From contig JAIUMV010000004.1 in assembly GCA_022565395.1 (NCBI GenBank), positions 1-64,000 on the forward strand: a DNA stretch of 64,000 nt, read 5' to 3'. Numbering within the stretch: the first letter of the stretch is position 1; each line of letters starts with the position of its first letter. Positions 50,209 to 60,980 of the stretch are shown in pieces. The DNA is from Marinobacter sp. (GTDB lineage: Bacteria > Pseudomonadota > Gammaproteobacteria > Pseudomonadales > Oleiphilaceae). The notes beneath the pieces are model-generated. The model did not search any database and was not told the origin of the DNA. It worked only from the letters and a program-made list of their open reading frames with translations. Position numbers and translations under genes: made by a program.

Positions 50209-51327
50209 ATGCCCCTTCTCAGGCTTCAAACCCAAGCTTTCCGTAACCTGACGGATTTATCCGTCGAGTTTTCCCCGGCGATGAATTTGATCTATGGGGA
50301 GAATGGCAGTGGTAAGAGTAGCTTACTGGAAGCAGTGGGCTACCTGGGTTTGGGACGCTCCTTTCGGGTCAATCGCCATGAGGCGGTTGCCCGACACGGC
50401 AATGCTGAATTCACGGTGTTCGGTATCACCGGCAACGGTAATGCTGGTGGCTCCGAGCAGTTACACCGCGTTGGCTTCTCCCGGCACCTTGGCAATAAGG
50501 AAACCCGCTTGCGGGTAGATGGCGATGCGGTCAAGACACTGTCTGCCCTAGCCTGCCACCTTCCGGTATCGGTTATTGAACCCGGTACCTTTGATATTGT
50601 TGCCGGTGGTCCGGTAGCGCGTCGTCAGTTTCTTGATTGGGCAGTGTTCCACGTGGAACATCGGTTCGCCGGTCTGTGGCAGCAGTGCCAAAGAATCATT
50701 TCACAGCGGAATCAGATCCTCAGAAATGGTAAACTGGATCCTGGCCTGTTGCGGGTTTGGGATCGCCAGTACGTACCGCTTGCACAGGAAGTCCATTCTA
50801 TTCGAGCTGCTGTTTTTGAGGGCTTCCGCGAGGAGCTGAGTGGACTGATTGCGGCAACGGGAAATGATGCCCGTTGGGGGGAAGCTCTCAAGATTGATCT
50901 CTATCATGGCTGGGACGTGTCCAGGGATCTGGCTGAGTTGCTGCAGCAGAACCAGGCCAGTGAATTCAAAATGGGACACACCCTTTACGGGCCCAACCGT
51001 GCGGATATTCGCTTGCGGATGCATGCCAGACCCGTTGCTGAAACCTTATCAAGGGGGCAGCAGAAGACTCTGGTTATTTTGATGAAGGTTGCTCAGGGGC
51101 TTTTGCTTAAACGCCATGGCAAACAGGTGACGTTTCTGCTGGATGATATCAGTGCGGAACTGGATGCGGAGCATCGTCGCATGCTGGCAGAATGTTTAAG
51201 TGAATTGGGTTGCCAGGTTTTCATCACCTCTATTGAACGACCTCAGCCACAGGATTGGTGGCGAGACACTACTACGCCCGTGTTCAAAATGTTCCACGTG
51301 GAACATGGCGAACTGACGGAAGAATAA
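50209..51327 (+). CDS. recF: DNA recombination/replication-repair protein RecF
   Basis: This encodes 372 residues, slightly longer than usual. It is an SMC-like ATPase with Walker A GENGSGKSS, the signature LSRGQQKTLVI and Walker B FLLDDISAELD. It helps load RecA at gaps. Two perfect parS palindromes lie inside it, and at both sites the encoded residues are F-H-V-E-H, so the coding sequence has accommodated the sites. It follows the kinase-like gene by 36 nt. Confidence 0.96.
   Translation: MPLLRLQTQAFRNLTDLSVEFSPAMNLIYGENGSGKSSLLEAVGYLGLGRSFRVNRHEAVARHGNAEFTVFGITGNGNAGGSEQLHRVGFSRHLGNKETRLRVDGDAVKTLSALACHLPVSVIEPGTFDIVAGGPVARRQFLDWAVFHVEHRFAGLWQQCQRIISQRNQILRNGKLDPGLLRVWDRQYVPLAQEVHSIRAAVFEGFREELSGLIAATGNDARWGEALKIDLYHGWDVSRDLAELLQQNQASEFKMGHTLYGPNRADIRLRMHARPVAETLSRGQQKTLVILMKVAQGLLLKRHGKQVTFLLDDISAELDAEHRRMLAECLSELGCQVFITSIERPQPQDWWRDTTTPVFKMFHVEHGELTEE
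50645..50660. promoter_or_regulatory. parS: parS centromere site 1 (inside recF)
   Basis: TGTTCCACGTGGAACA is a perfect 16-bp palindrome and matches the ParB-binding parS sequence known from Pseudomonas and Bacillus (TGTTNCACGTGNAACA). ParB is encoded in the window at 21114. The site is about 4.7 kb from the oriC cluster. Confidence 0.93.
51290..51305. promoter_or_regulatory. parS: parS centromere site 2 (end of recF)
   Basis: A second identical TGTTCCACGTGGAACA lies 645 bp from the first, within the last codons of recF. The pair should nucleate a ParB complex that marks the origin region for segregation. Confidence 0.93.
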
Positions 51328-53766
<2,439 letters not shown>

Positions 53767-53798
53767 TCTCAGCGGAAGCTGAGGCGAAAAGCATAGCC

Positions 53799-53832
53799 AA
53801 AAAAGGCGACCCTTATAAGGGCCGCCTTTTTT
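53799..53832 (+). terminator. Terminator after gyrB
   Basis: A-rich AAAAAAGGCG, then CCCTT, TA, AAGGG and CGCCTTTTTT form a long stem with one mismatch and a T6 run. It ends the dnaA-gyrB transcript and, from the other side, may serve the convergent gene at 53878. Confidence 0.85.
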
Positions 53833-53877
53833 ATATCAAAAAATTTGCGAAGGATGCGTATGCGGCTTATCTATCAA

Positions 53878-54645
53878 TTACTTGGATGCCCGTTCTGCTT
53901 CGGCTTTCTCAGCTTTTGCCGCCAGTGCAGGTGACATCACTTCCTCCAGCGTAAAGCCCGTCAGACGCCGGATGGCGCGCCACAGATACCAGAAAATGGC
54001 CATCATCATGATCATGCAGGGTATGGCGATCATGGGGTAGCTGACCAGCGTGAGACGGCCCAGCTCTTCATTGAATGCGGATGTGCCTGCCGGGCTGGTA
54101 ACGATCCATTTCGCCAGGATGTAGTTCATGACCGACGAGAAGAAGAAGGTGCAACTGAACAGGTAGCTGGCGTTGAGCAAACGACGTTCAAACTCCGCCT
54201 CATTGCCATTTTCCACCAATACGCCATGGATCTTATCCACATCCAATACCTTCGGGTTATATAGCAGGGTGCGCACCAGAGGGTATTTGGTTCGAGTGGA
54301 TATCAACACGGCCAAGCCAATAATGCCGGGCACCGCGGCCTCCTTGATGGCCAGCCACTGCGGGTCGAGCTCGAGCAGGCCAATACCACCCGTCAGCGCC
54401 ACGCTGATTACCCCCAATACCGCTATCAGGTTGTACTTTTTATATTTGAACAGCTCATAGCCCCCCCAGCCCAGCGGAAAGGCCAATGCCAGTATCAGGG
54501 CTGGAGCAGCACCGAGATGCTGATCACCACTGAACTTCATCAGGATGATGGAGGGGATAAGGATGCTCACCAGCAGGTCGACAAACGGACGCGGCTCATG
54601 GGTTGGCACGGATTGTTGGGGTGTGGTGTTGTTTGCTTCAGTCAC
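53878..54645 (-). CDS. VC0807-family integral membrane protein
   Basis: This encodes 255 residues from a GTG at 54645 (VTEANNTTPQQS); the frame is open to 54738 and the start is uncertain. There are about six hydrophobic helices, with the first in the region FVDLLVSILIPSIILMKFSG. Conserved TRTKYPLVRTLLYNP and NASYLFSCTFFFSSVMNYILA segments match the VC0807 family of uncharacterised inner-membrane proteins. The tail is a charged Ala/Glu/Lys-rich helix. Function is unknown. Confidence 0.75.
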   Translation of the reverse strand: MTEANNTTPQQSVPTHEPRPFVDLLVSILIPSIILMKFSGDQHLGAAPALILALAFPLGWGGYELFKYKKYNLIAVLGVISVALTGGIGLLELDPQWLAIKEAAVPGIIGLAVLISTRTKYPLVRTLLYNPKVLDVDKIHGVLVENGNEAEFERRLLNASYLFSCTFFFSSVMNYILAKWIVTSPAGTSAFNEELGRLTLVSYPMIAIPCMIMMMAIFWYLWRAIRRLTGFTLEEVMSPALAAKAEKAEAERASK

Positions 54646-54848
54646 GGTAGAAATTCCCTGTTTGCTCCGCCTCAGTATACGTGCAAGCGGGGCGTAAACG
54701 AAATCAGGAATACGCCAAGGCGTTTGGCCGTAAATCACCGTCGAACCCTTTTACAACAGCTGTTGAAGCTGCTCATTGATCATTGGCTAAGCTATTCGAA
54801 GTTGGCCAGTTATTGCAGTATGGCGCAGTTCTTGGATGTGAAAAGAAA

Positions 54849-54875
54849 CATCACACACCACTGGAGGGTGTGATG
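54849..54875 (+). promoter_or_regulatory. Stem-loop in the leader of the PEP-CTERM gene
   Basis: CATCACAC (54849-54856) pairs with GTGTGATG (54868-54875), closing a short loop. It lies 29 nt upstream of the ATG at 54905 and before the Shine-Dalgarno AGGGAGA. It may affect mRNA stability or translation; no known regulatory RNA class is recognised. Confidence 0.4.
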
Positions 54876-54904
54876 CACAGACGAAGAAACAAGGGAGAAA
54901 GATT

Positions 54905-55618
54905 ATGAGCAGCATGATGAAGGGTTTGGTGGGTGCAGTAGCGCTGGGCTGGGGTTTGGCTGCCAGTGCTGCAGTAATCAGTGGGGATTCAGTTAGCGGT
55001 GTTTGGACCAGCACAATCGGCGGTACTAGCGTTAATGGCGTTGGCACTTCAGAGGTACGTTGGGGGACAGGCACTTCCGGTGGAGGCTTTGAACAGAGTG
55101 GTCTGGAGTTTGAAGGCTTTGCACCACCGGCATTTAATGTGAATGTTGGCGATGTTTTTGATCTTGGGGCGTTGAATCATTTCAACTTCCCTATCGCTAG
55201 TGGTACAGCTGCAGCTGGTGCCAATCTTGCGCTTACACTAGGGTTGACCGTAGACGGCGTGGCTCAATCGGGCGTGTTCAGCTATCAGTTTTTGATTGAG
55301 GAAACGCCGAATGTAGCGCCATGCCCTGGCTTCCAGCAAACCGGCACTCCTTGTGACGACAGGATCACGTTTATTAATCTGATTGGCGCTGATTCTTTTG
55401 TTATTGATGGTGAGCTCTACACTATCTCACTGCAAGGGTTTCTGGTTAACGACGCGCTAGTGGATGAGTTTATCACGGAAGAAAACAAAGCGAGTCGCGC
55501 GATACTCAAGGCCAGCATCACCAGCCGTACAGTTGACGTTCCAGAACCCGGTACCCTGGCACTGCTGGGTCTGGGTCTGCTGGGCCTGGGTGCCCGCCGT
55601 ATGGCCAAGCGCAGCTAA
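54905..55618 (+). CDS. PEP-CTERM-sorted exported protein
   Basis: This encodes 237 residues. An N-terminal signal peptide (MMKGLVGAVALGWGLAASAA) is followed by a Gly/Ser/Thr-rich beta-type body with one Cys pair (CPGFQQTGTPC). The C-terminus has the complete sorting signal: PEP motif in VPEPG (from residue 212), a hydrophobic LALLGLGLLGLG helix and the basic RRMAKR tail. Such proteins are cut by an exosortase (EpsH/XrtA type) encoded elsewhere and are usually linked to exopolysaccharide. A strong AGGGAGA Shine-Dalgarno is present. The body domain is not recognised. Confidence 0.9.
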   Translation: MSSMMKGLVGAVALGWGLAASAAVISGDSVSGVWTSTIGGTSVNGVGTSEVRWGTGTSGGGFEQSGLEFEGFAPPAFNVNVGDVFDLGALNHFNFPIASGTAAAGANLALTLGLTVDGVAQSGVFSYQFLIEETPNVAPCPGFQQTGTPCDDRITFINLIGADSFVIDGELYTISLQGFLVNDALVDEFITEENKASRAILKASITSRTVDVPEPGTLALLGLGLLGLGARRMAKRS

Positions 55619-55642
55619 TCTGTAAAGTTTGCTGACATAGGC

Positions 55643-55672
55643 AAAAATGCCCGCCCATCGGCGGGCATTTTT
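55643..55672. terminator. Bidirectional terminator
   Basis: A perfect 13-bp stem (AAAAATGCCCGCC with GGCGGGCATTTTT) around a CATC loop lies between the convergent PEP-CTERM gene and the GGDEF gene. Both sides have a T run. Confidence 0.92.
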
Positions 55673-55705
55673 CTATCTGTAACTGCTTACCTGGTTTCCG
55701 GGTCA

Positions 55706-56401
55706 TTAACCCCGGGTGGGCGTCATGGGCAGAATACTGACACCGGAGCGACCACTGCGTTTGCGGTGATGCATGGCGAAATCGGCGTGTCTGAGCAGTT
55801 CGACACCGGGTGTACGACCGTCGGATAGGCTGATGCCAATACTGGCAGTGAGGATGACTGCCTCACCATCGGGTAGTTCAAAGGGCGTTTCAATAGCCTC
55901 CGCCAGGCGCTGACCCAGCTGGCGTGCCATAGCGTTATCAGCAATTTGCTCTGCAATCAGCACAAATTCATCACTGCCAACCCGTGCCAGCATGTCTGTG
56001 CCCCTGGCGCATGCCTTAAGCCGCTCAGCAATCGTTATTAAGGCTTGGTCGCCTGTGTCCTGACCGGCCTGGTCATTGATGCGTTTGAAGTTGTCCAGAT
56101 CAATCATGATAACGGCCAGAGAGCAGCCATGACGCAGCGCGCGTTGGGCGGCGTAATCCAGCTGTTGAGTAAGGCCAGCACGGTTCAGTAAACCGGTCAA
56201 CTGATCCGTTAGTGCGAGCCGCGCCAACTGTTCACGGGCTTCTGCCAGGCACTGGTCCCGTGTCGCCAGCTGTGTCTGCAGGCTTGCAACCGTTTGGGCT
56301 TGAATCCGCTGCGCATGCCTGACGCCAATAAACCTGGTAGCCAGCCACAGCGCCAGCAGACTGAGGGCGATGGTAGCGAGCAGGTGTGCTTGAGCCAGCA
56401 A
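55706..56401 (-). CDS. GGDEF-domain protein (probable diguanylate cyclase)
   Basis: This encodes 231 residues from a TTG at 56401 with AAAGGGA about 8 nt upstream; the upstream frame overlaps the preceding gene's end. One N-terminal membrane helix (about 5-25), a short coiled segment and a GGDEF domain (about 65-225) follow. The signature is GSDEF (142-146) rather than GGDEF, with an intact RxxD inhibitory site (RGTD, 133-136) five residues upstream. GSDEF variants can be active, so activity is likely but not certain. It follows the 501-residue gene by 13 nt. Confidence 0.85.
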   Translation of the reverse strand: MLAQAHLLATIALSLLALWLATRFIGVRHAQRIQAQTVASLQTQLATRDQCLAEAREQLARLALTDQLTGLLNRAGLTQQLDYAAQRALRHGCSLAVIMIDLDNFKRINDQAGQDTGDQALITIAERLKACARGTDMLARVGSDEFVLIAEQIADNAMARQLGQRLAEAIETPFELPDGEAVILTASIGISLSDGRTPGVELLRHADFAMHHRKRSGRSGVSILPMTPTRG

Positions 56402-56414
56402 GATTATGTTCCCT

Positions 56415-57920
56415 TTAATCAGTTGAATTGTCGGGGCGTGCGTCCAGCGAGCCTTTAAAAAAGGCGGCAAACCCCGTCCGGCTGGCGAGCTGGTCCAGGG
56501 CATCGGCCAGTGCGGCCCTGTCCTCCGCCGGCTGACGTCGGTAGATATCGTAGATGGGTGCCATCAGGGAGGTTTCCATCACGCCCGCCAAGGCATCTCC
56601 CAGCAGCTCCCAACCATCCTCCCGCTTGCGGGCTTCATCCAGCAGAGCTTCGATCAGGTTGCCATCATCTTTAAGGCTGAGTTCTGCCACAGCGTTCAGA
56701 CCGTCGGGTGTCATGTGACGGGCAAAGTCCAGTAGTGCACCCAGCTTACCGGTGGCGTAGGCAGTTTGCATCAAGCGTTCAAGGAACCAGCGGTCAGAGG
56801 CAATATCCAGTTGTGCCAGCCGGTCCTTTTGGCAGTCAGTCAGCAGTTGTGCCATATCGAGAATCACGTCCAGATGATGACTGTCATAGGCGGCCTGAAG
56901 CGCGGCTTCCGCAACCTGAACGTCCTGCTCAAGGATGGTGGTGGCAATCAACTTCTGGTAGGTCTGGCTGGTGTACTGCATCAGTCCCAATAGCTCTCCC
57001 GCCAGGTCCTGGTCCAGGGCGGTATCCACCAGGGCTTGCATAACCGGCTGCTGATGCAGGGATGGCAGGTTCAGGATCTTGCGATAATGGCGCGGGTGCA
57101 CATAGGACAGCAGTTGCAGCATCGGCGCCCAGAGCTGTTGTTGCTGGGTGATGGTAATCAGTTGTTCCAGATCCTTGATACTGCGCTCCGCTACCCGGTT
57201 GGCGAGGCGTGCAATAAGGCTGTCATCGAGATTGATGACGACCCAGAGTGCTTTATGCCACAGGGACGGGTTCATTACGCTGGCATGGACAATGCGTTCA
57301 ATGCGTTCATTGTCCAACATAAGCACGATTTTATTGAGTTGTGCCATATCGTCCATATGGAATGCAATGTTCAGCAGCGCTGCGTCGTCCTTGATACTGT
57401 TGGCCAGGGCACGAATGGCTGGCAGTGACACCGCGTCCGCCAGCCGCGCCAGTGTACGGTACTCGCCTTGTTCAGCAAGTATCAGGGTGCCCGCCTGGAT
57501 CAGCTCCACCGGTAGCTGGCTCAACAGAGGTCGGGCTGCGGCGGGTTCAACGTAACGGGTGCACTCCGCCAGGAATGCTGGCGTCTGTCGGCGGGCAATC
57601 CGCGCCGCCTTGTAGGGATGTATGGCACCGAGCATACGGGCACAGAGTAAGGCGCCGATGCGTGGGGCCAGTCTGGCCTGCCAGCGCACGGGTAGCCAGC
57701 GCAGGCTGCGGCCAAACAGGGTCAGTGCCCGCTGTTGGCGATGGAAGCGGCGGGCCTCCAGGTGGAACCTTAAGCGGCGTATGGACGTTGCTGTTTCCTG
57801 GTGAGCAAGGGTATCCAGCGTTGTCGGCTCCAGGGCAGCAATCTCGGCCAGCTTCTCCAGTTCAATACGGGTGGCAAAGTCGCGCACCATGGCAGGGGAG
57901 TTTTTAGTCAGGGCCGTCAT
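56415..57920 (-). CDS. Unrecognised 501-residue helical protein
   Basis: This encodes 501 residues. I recognise no family. It has no signal peptide. Residues 45-115 are very Arg-rich with hydrophobic patches (FHLEARRFHRQQRALTLFG, RWLPVRWQARLAPRIGALL). The remaining 380 residues are a long run of amphipathic helices with Leu/Ala spacing, as in HEAT/ARM-like alpha-solenoids, with no Walker, HTH or enzymatic motif. It overlaps the 78-residue gene before it by 4 nt (ATGA) and precedes a GGDEF gene, so a membrane-associated scaffold working with c-di-GMP signalling is one guess. Confidence 0.75.
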   Translation of the reverse strand: MTALTKNSPAMVRDFATRIELEKLAEIAALEPTTLDTLAHQETATSIRRLRFHLEARRFHRQQRALTLFGRSLRWLPVRWQARLAPRIGALLCARMLGAIHPYKAARIARRQTPAFLAECTRYVEPAAARPLLSQLPVELIQAGTLILAEQGEYRTLARLADAVSLPAIRALANSIKDDAALLNIAFHMDDMAQLNKIVLMLDNERIERIVHASVMNPSLWHKALWVVINLDDSLIARLANRVAERSIKDLEQLITITQQQQLWAPMLQLLSYVHPRHYRKILNLPSLHQQPVMQALVDTALDQDLAGELLGLMQYTSQTYQKLIATTILEQDVQVAEAALQAAYDSHHLDVILDMAQLLTDCQKDRLAQLDIASDRWFLERLMQTAYATGKLGALLDFARHMTPDGLNAVAELSLKDDGNLIEALLDEARKREDGWELLGDALAGVMETSLMAPIYDIYRRQPAEDRAALADALDQLASRTGFAAFFKGSLDARPDNSTD

Positions 57921-58153
57921 GAGGCGCTACCGGAGCGTCTGAAGGCGCGTTTGAGCAGCCAGCGTGAACCGGGCGCCAGGCGTTCACAGGCTTCGAGAAA
58001 GGCGAGCTTAACCGCGGCCTGGTCCTGCTCGTCCTGATACTGCATCTGTACGAGGATATCGTCCCGGGCATGGGGCGGCAGGTCTTGCAGCCACTGCTTT
58101 ACAGATGGCTGGCTGCGATCAGATGTGCCGGTGGGGCCGGACCTCGATGCCAT
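57917..58153 (-). CDS. Small unrecognised protein, first gene of the operon
   Basis: This encodes 78 residues. The middle is a polar helix (VKQWLQDLPPHARDDILVQMQYQDEQDQAAVKLAFLEACERLAPGSRW) and the ends are basic. Its stop overlaps the start of the 501-residue gene (ATGA), which shows translational coupling. Family not recognised. It resembles the short helical partners that accompany larger scaffold proteins. Confidence 0.6.
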   Translation of the reverse strand: MASRSGPTGTSDRSQPSVKQWLQDLPPHARDDILVQMQYQDEQDQAAVKLAFLEACERLAPGSRWLLKRAFRRSGSAS

Positions 58154-58330
58154 AGGTCACCCTTTGCAAGCTTTTCGTTATTGTCGATAGTTCCATCATA
58201 ACCCAAGGAATGGGGTGAGTAGGAAATACTATCTTTTTTTATAAGCCAAGAGGCACACAATGGATTACAAGTCAGATAGACTTACCCCACGTTCGGCCGG
58301 GACAGGTCGTTTACCAACAACAATAATCCA

Positions 58331-59071
58331 ATGACTGCACAGGTTATGAAAAAGGATAAGCTCCCAGCCCCTTCCCCCGTACAAAATAGCTTGCCAGGCC
58401 TGTTGGGTCAGACTCTCGGCTCGTTTCTGTCTGGTTCTGCCTACATGCGCAAGGCGCTGGAAAAGGCGGAAGAAATCGAGGGGCGCCTGCTGTCCCATCT
58501 GCAACAACGGCTCGATCACCTGCAGGCACGTGACTATCAGCAACGTCTAACCGCCACCGGGCAAGAACCCGGGCAGTTGATTGAGCACCCCGGTGCTCTG
58601 GTCAATCGCATGAACGTATTGCGGGAGCTTGCCATAGAACAGAACGCCCCGGTTGCCCGGGACGCCTTGTTTAACGCCATCCTCGACCAGCTGACACCGG
58701 ATGAGGTGCGTATGCTCACGGCGCTGTCGGATGGCAGTGGCTGCCCTTACAGCCACCTTGAGGCGGTAAGCCGTATAGGTTCACGACGTTTTCGGGTGAT
58801 GGGATACATCAGTCGGGCGTCGGTGGAATACGGCCTGACCCTGAGTGAGTATGCGCCCTTTTACCTGCGCCGTTTGGTGGCCCTGGGCCTGCTGGACGAG
58901 CGGGAGGATCTGCGAGACAGCAAGAACACCTATGAGATTTTCGAGAATAGCTCAGCGGTACGTCATGCCTGTGACGAGATCAGCCAGCATCACAAAATGA
59001 GCCCGCGTTTTATCCGTGGCTCACTGATGTTGTCGACGCTGGGGCGGGATTTCTGGGAGGCCAGCACCTGA
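58331..59071 (+). CDS. Abi-alpha/DUF4393-like protein
   Basis: This encodes 246 residues (or 241 from the ATG at 58346; neither start has a clear signal). The N-terminal part (LPGLLGQTLGSFLSGSAYMRKALEKAEEIEGRLLSHLQQRL) is helical. The C-terminal half (LTPDEVRMLTALSDGSGCPYSHLEAVSRIG, then APFYLRRLVALGLLDERED, YEIFENSSAVRHACDEI) resembles the DUF4393/Abi-alpha family named after phage-abortive proteins. Motif memory only. It precedes the DUF445 gene by 23 nt and is probably co-transcribed. Confidence 0.55.
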   Translation: MTAQVMKKDKLPAPSPVQNSLPGLLGQTLGSFLSGSAYMRKALEKAEEIEGRLLSHLQQRLDHLQARDYQQRLTATGQEPGQLIEHPGALVNRMNVLRELAIEQNAPVARDALFNAILDQLTPDEVRMLTALSDGSGCPYSHLEAVSRIGSRRFRVMGYISRASVEYGLTLSEYAPFYLRRLVALGLLDEREDLRDSKNTYEIFENSSAVRHACDEISQHHKMSPRFIRGSLMLSTLGRDFWEAST

Positions 59072-59094
59072 GAGGTGTGGTGCGAGGGTTGTTG

Positions 59095-60318
59095 ATGGAT
59101 GCTTTGATTCAGGAGTTCCTGGCCCACTGGTGGCTGTATTTGTCCATGCCAGTGATCAGTGCATTGGTGGGATTTGGCACCAATGTGGTGGCCATCAAGA
59201 TGATGTTTCTGCCGGTGGAGTTTATTGGCAAGCCACCGCTGCTGGGCTGGCAGGGCATCATTCCCCGGCGCGCAGCCAAAATGGCGTCGATCTCGGTGGA
59301 TACTATCACCGAGCACCTGATTACCCCGGAAGAAATCTTTTCCCGCCTCGATCCGGACCGTATTGCTGCGGAGCTGGAACCGCGCATGAACGACATCATT
59401 GAGGATATGGTGGACGAAATCATGCTGCAGTATGAGCCTCGCCTTTGGGAAGCCCTGCCGCAAATGATCAAGCGCCAGATCTATCGCCGGGTCAAACGGG
59501 AGGCTCCGGCGTTGGTGGCAGAGATCATGGACCGGATGCGGGACAACCTGTCGGAGTTGTTTGATCTTAAAGAGATGGTGGTTGAAAAACTGACGCAGGA
59601 CCGCCGCCTGCTGAACAAAATCTTTTATGAGGTGGGCGAGGCGGAGTTCAAGTTTATTGGCCGCTCCGGACTCTATTTCGGTGGCTTGTTCGGATTGGTG
59701 CAGATGCTGGTCTGGCTGGTTATGCCCTTTAGCTGGATACTGCCCGCCTTCGGTCTGCTGGTGGGTTATGCCACCAACTGGATTGCACTGAAGCTGATCT
59801 TTGACCCCAAGGAGCCCATGAAAGTGGGGCCAGTAACCTTTCAGGGGTTGTTTATGAAACGCCAGGAGCAGGTGGCAGCGGACTACGGCAAACTGGTGGC
59901 CAGTACCATCCTCACCCCGGCCAACATTATTGAAGGCATCCTCAAGGGCAGCCATTCCGATAAGCTGTTTGCCATGATTGGCCGCCATGTACAAAAGGCG
60001 GTGGATGGTCAGACCAGCTACGCCAAGCCCTTTGTCACCTTTATGGTGGGTACCAGAACCTATCGGGAAATGAAGCAGGCCGCGGTGGATCAGGTGGTCA
60101 AACAGCTGCCGGATACCCTCAAGCACATTGAGCGTTATGCCAACGATGCCCTGGATCTGGAGCGCACCCTCTCCACCCGCCTGCAGGGCCTCGGCCCCAC
60201 GGAATTCGAGGGTATGCTGCGCCCGGCCTTTGAGCAGGATGAGTGGATGCTGATTTGTGTGGGTGCGGTGTTGGGCATGATGGTGGGTTTCTTCCAGCTG
60301 CTGGTGATGTTCAGCTAG
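59095..60318 (+). CDS. DUF445 inner-membrane protein
   Basis: This encodes 407 residues from the ATG at 59095, which has GAGGG 6 nt upstream. Hydrophobic helices occur at both ends and one pair in the middle; the segments GFGTNVVAIKMMFLPVEFIG, WQGIIPRRAAKMA and GYATNWIALKLIFDPKEP are the paired DUF445 signatures. The cytosolic parts are long amphipathic helices. The family has no established function; it has been linked to envelope maintenance in other bacteria. Confidence 0.85.
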   Translation: MDALIQEFLAHWWLYLSMPVISALVGFGTNVVAIKMMFLPVEFIGKPPLLGWQGIIPRRAAKMASISVDTITEHLITPEEIFSRLDPDRIAAELEPRMNDIIEDMVDEIMLQYEPRLWEALPQMIKRQIYRRVKREAPALVAEIMDRMRDNLSELFDLKEMVVEKLTQDRRLLNKIFYEVGEAEFKFIGRSGLYFGGLFGLVQMLVWLVMPFSWILPAFGLLVGYATNWIALKLIFDPKEPMKVGPVTFQGLFMKRQEQVAADYGKLVASTILTPANIIEGILKGSHSDKLFAMIGRHVQKAVDGQTSYAKPFVTFMVGTRTYREMKQAAVDQVVKQLPDTLKHIERYANDALDLERTLSTRLQGLGPTEFEGMLRPAFEQDEWMLICVGAVLGMMVGFFQLLVMFS

Positions 60319-60343
60319 GGGCACGTTTTGACGATGCAACGCC

Positions 60344-60700
60344 TTATCGCCGCCAGCTGCCGTGGCGCAGGCGTGGGTGGCCCCTTACCGGGCGGTTGTA
60401 GCAATACAACCAGGCGATACCGAAACGGGTGCTGACCTGTACCCGATCATACTCCCCCAGTGCCGGTGCGTGGGCGCGGTAATCCTCCAGTCGATCCAGG
60501 CGTGCCAACTGATGGGCACTGACTCCATAGACTTCCACCAGAATGCCCCGCGAGGGCTCCAGCCTGGCCGCCGGATAGGGGCCAAGGTCATAGAGGGTGA
60601 TACTGCGCAGCCAGTCCTGGCCAAGGTAGCAGGCACCCTGCAGCCAATGGTGATTGCATTGTTTGCGCTTGAGGGAGCCATAAACGGCGACATGATGCAT
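60344..60700 (-). CDS. Gamma-glutamylcyclotransferase-fold protein
   Basis: This encodes 118 residues from the ATG at 60700 ([20 protein letters not shown]); a TTG five codons upstream is possible. The YGSLKRG-like loop and the R-L-E-G-Y-like segment ([13 protein letters not shown], where the catalytic glutamate sits) mark the GGCT/AIG2 fold. It is short and probably lacks nothing essential. Substrate unknown; it may be a cyclotransferase on gamma-glutamyl amines. Confidence 0.8.
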   Translation of the reverse strand: MHHVAVYGSLKRKQCNHHWLQGACYLGQDWLRSITLYDLGPYPAARLEPSRGILVEVYGVSAHQLARLDRLEDYRAHAPALGEYDRVQVSTRFGIAWLYCYNRPVRGHPRLRHGSWRR

Positions 60701-60777
60701 GGGCGATGACCCCAAAGGCAGGAAAACGCCAGCGGTAATACTAGGAGAAGATAAACAGCTACAGGAAAGGAAACAGA

Positions 60778-60854
<77 letters not shown>

Positions 60855-60980
60855 ATTGCGGGGTGCATTATACGGGCAGAACCCGATGATGCCAACCTGC
60901 TCCCCGTTACATGTCAGGCTGTTTTACGCAGCAGGTGGCAGGATGGTTTACCTGCCCGCCACTTGCTGCTGTGAACGGCC

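Noticed and set aside
58990-60339. Minus-strand open frame of 449 codons opposite the DUF445 gene.
   Set aside because: Antisense shadow, His/Gln-rich; the plus-strand gene has clear DUF445 motifs and a Shine-Dalgarno.
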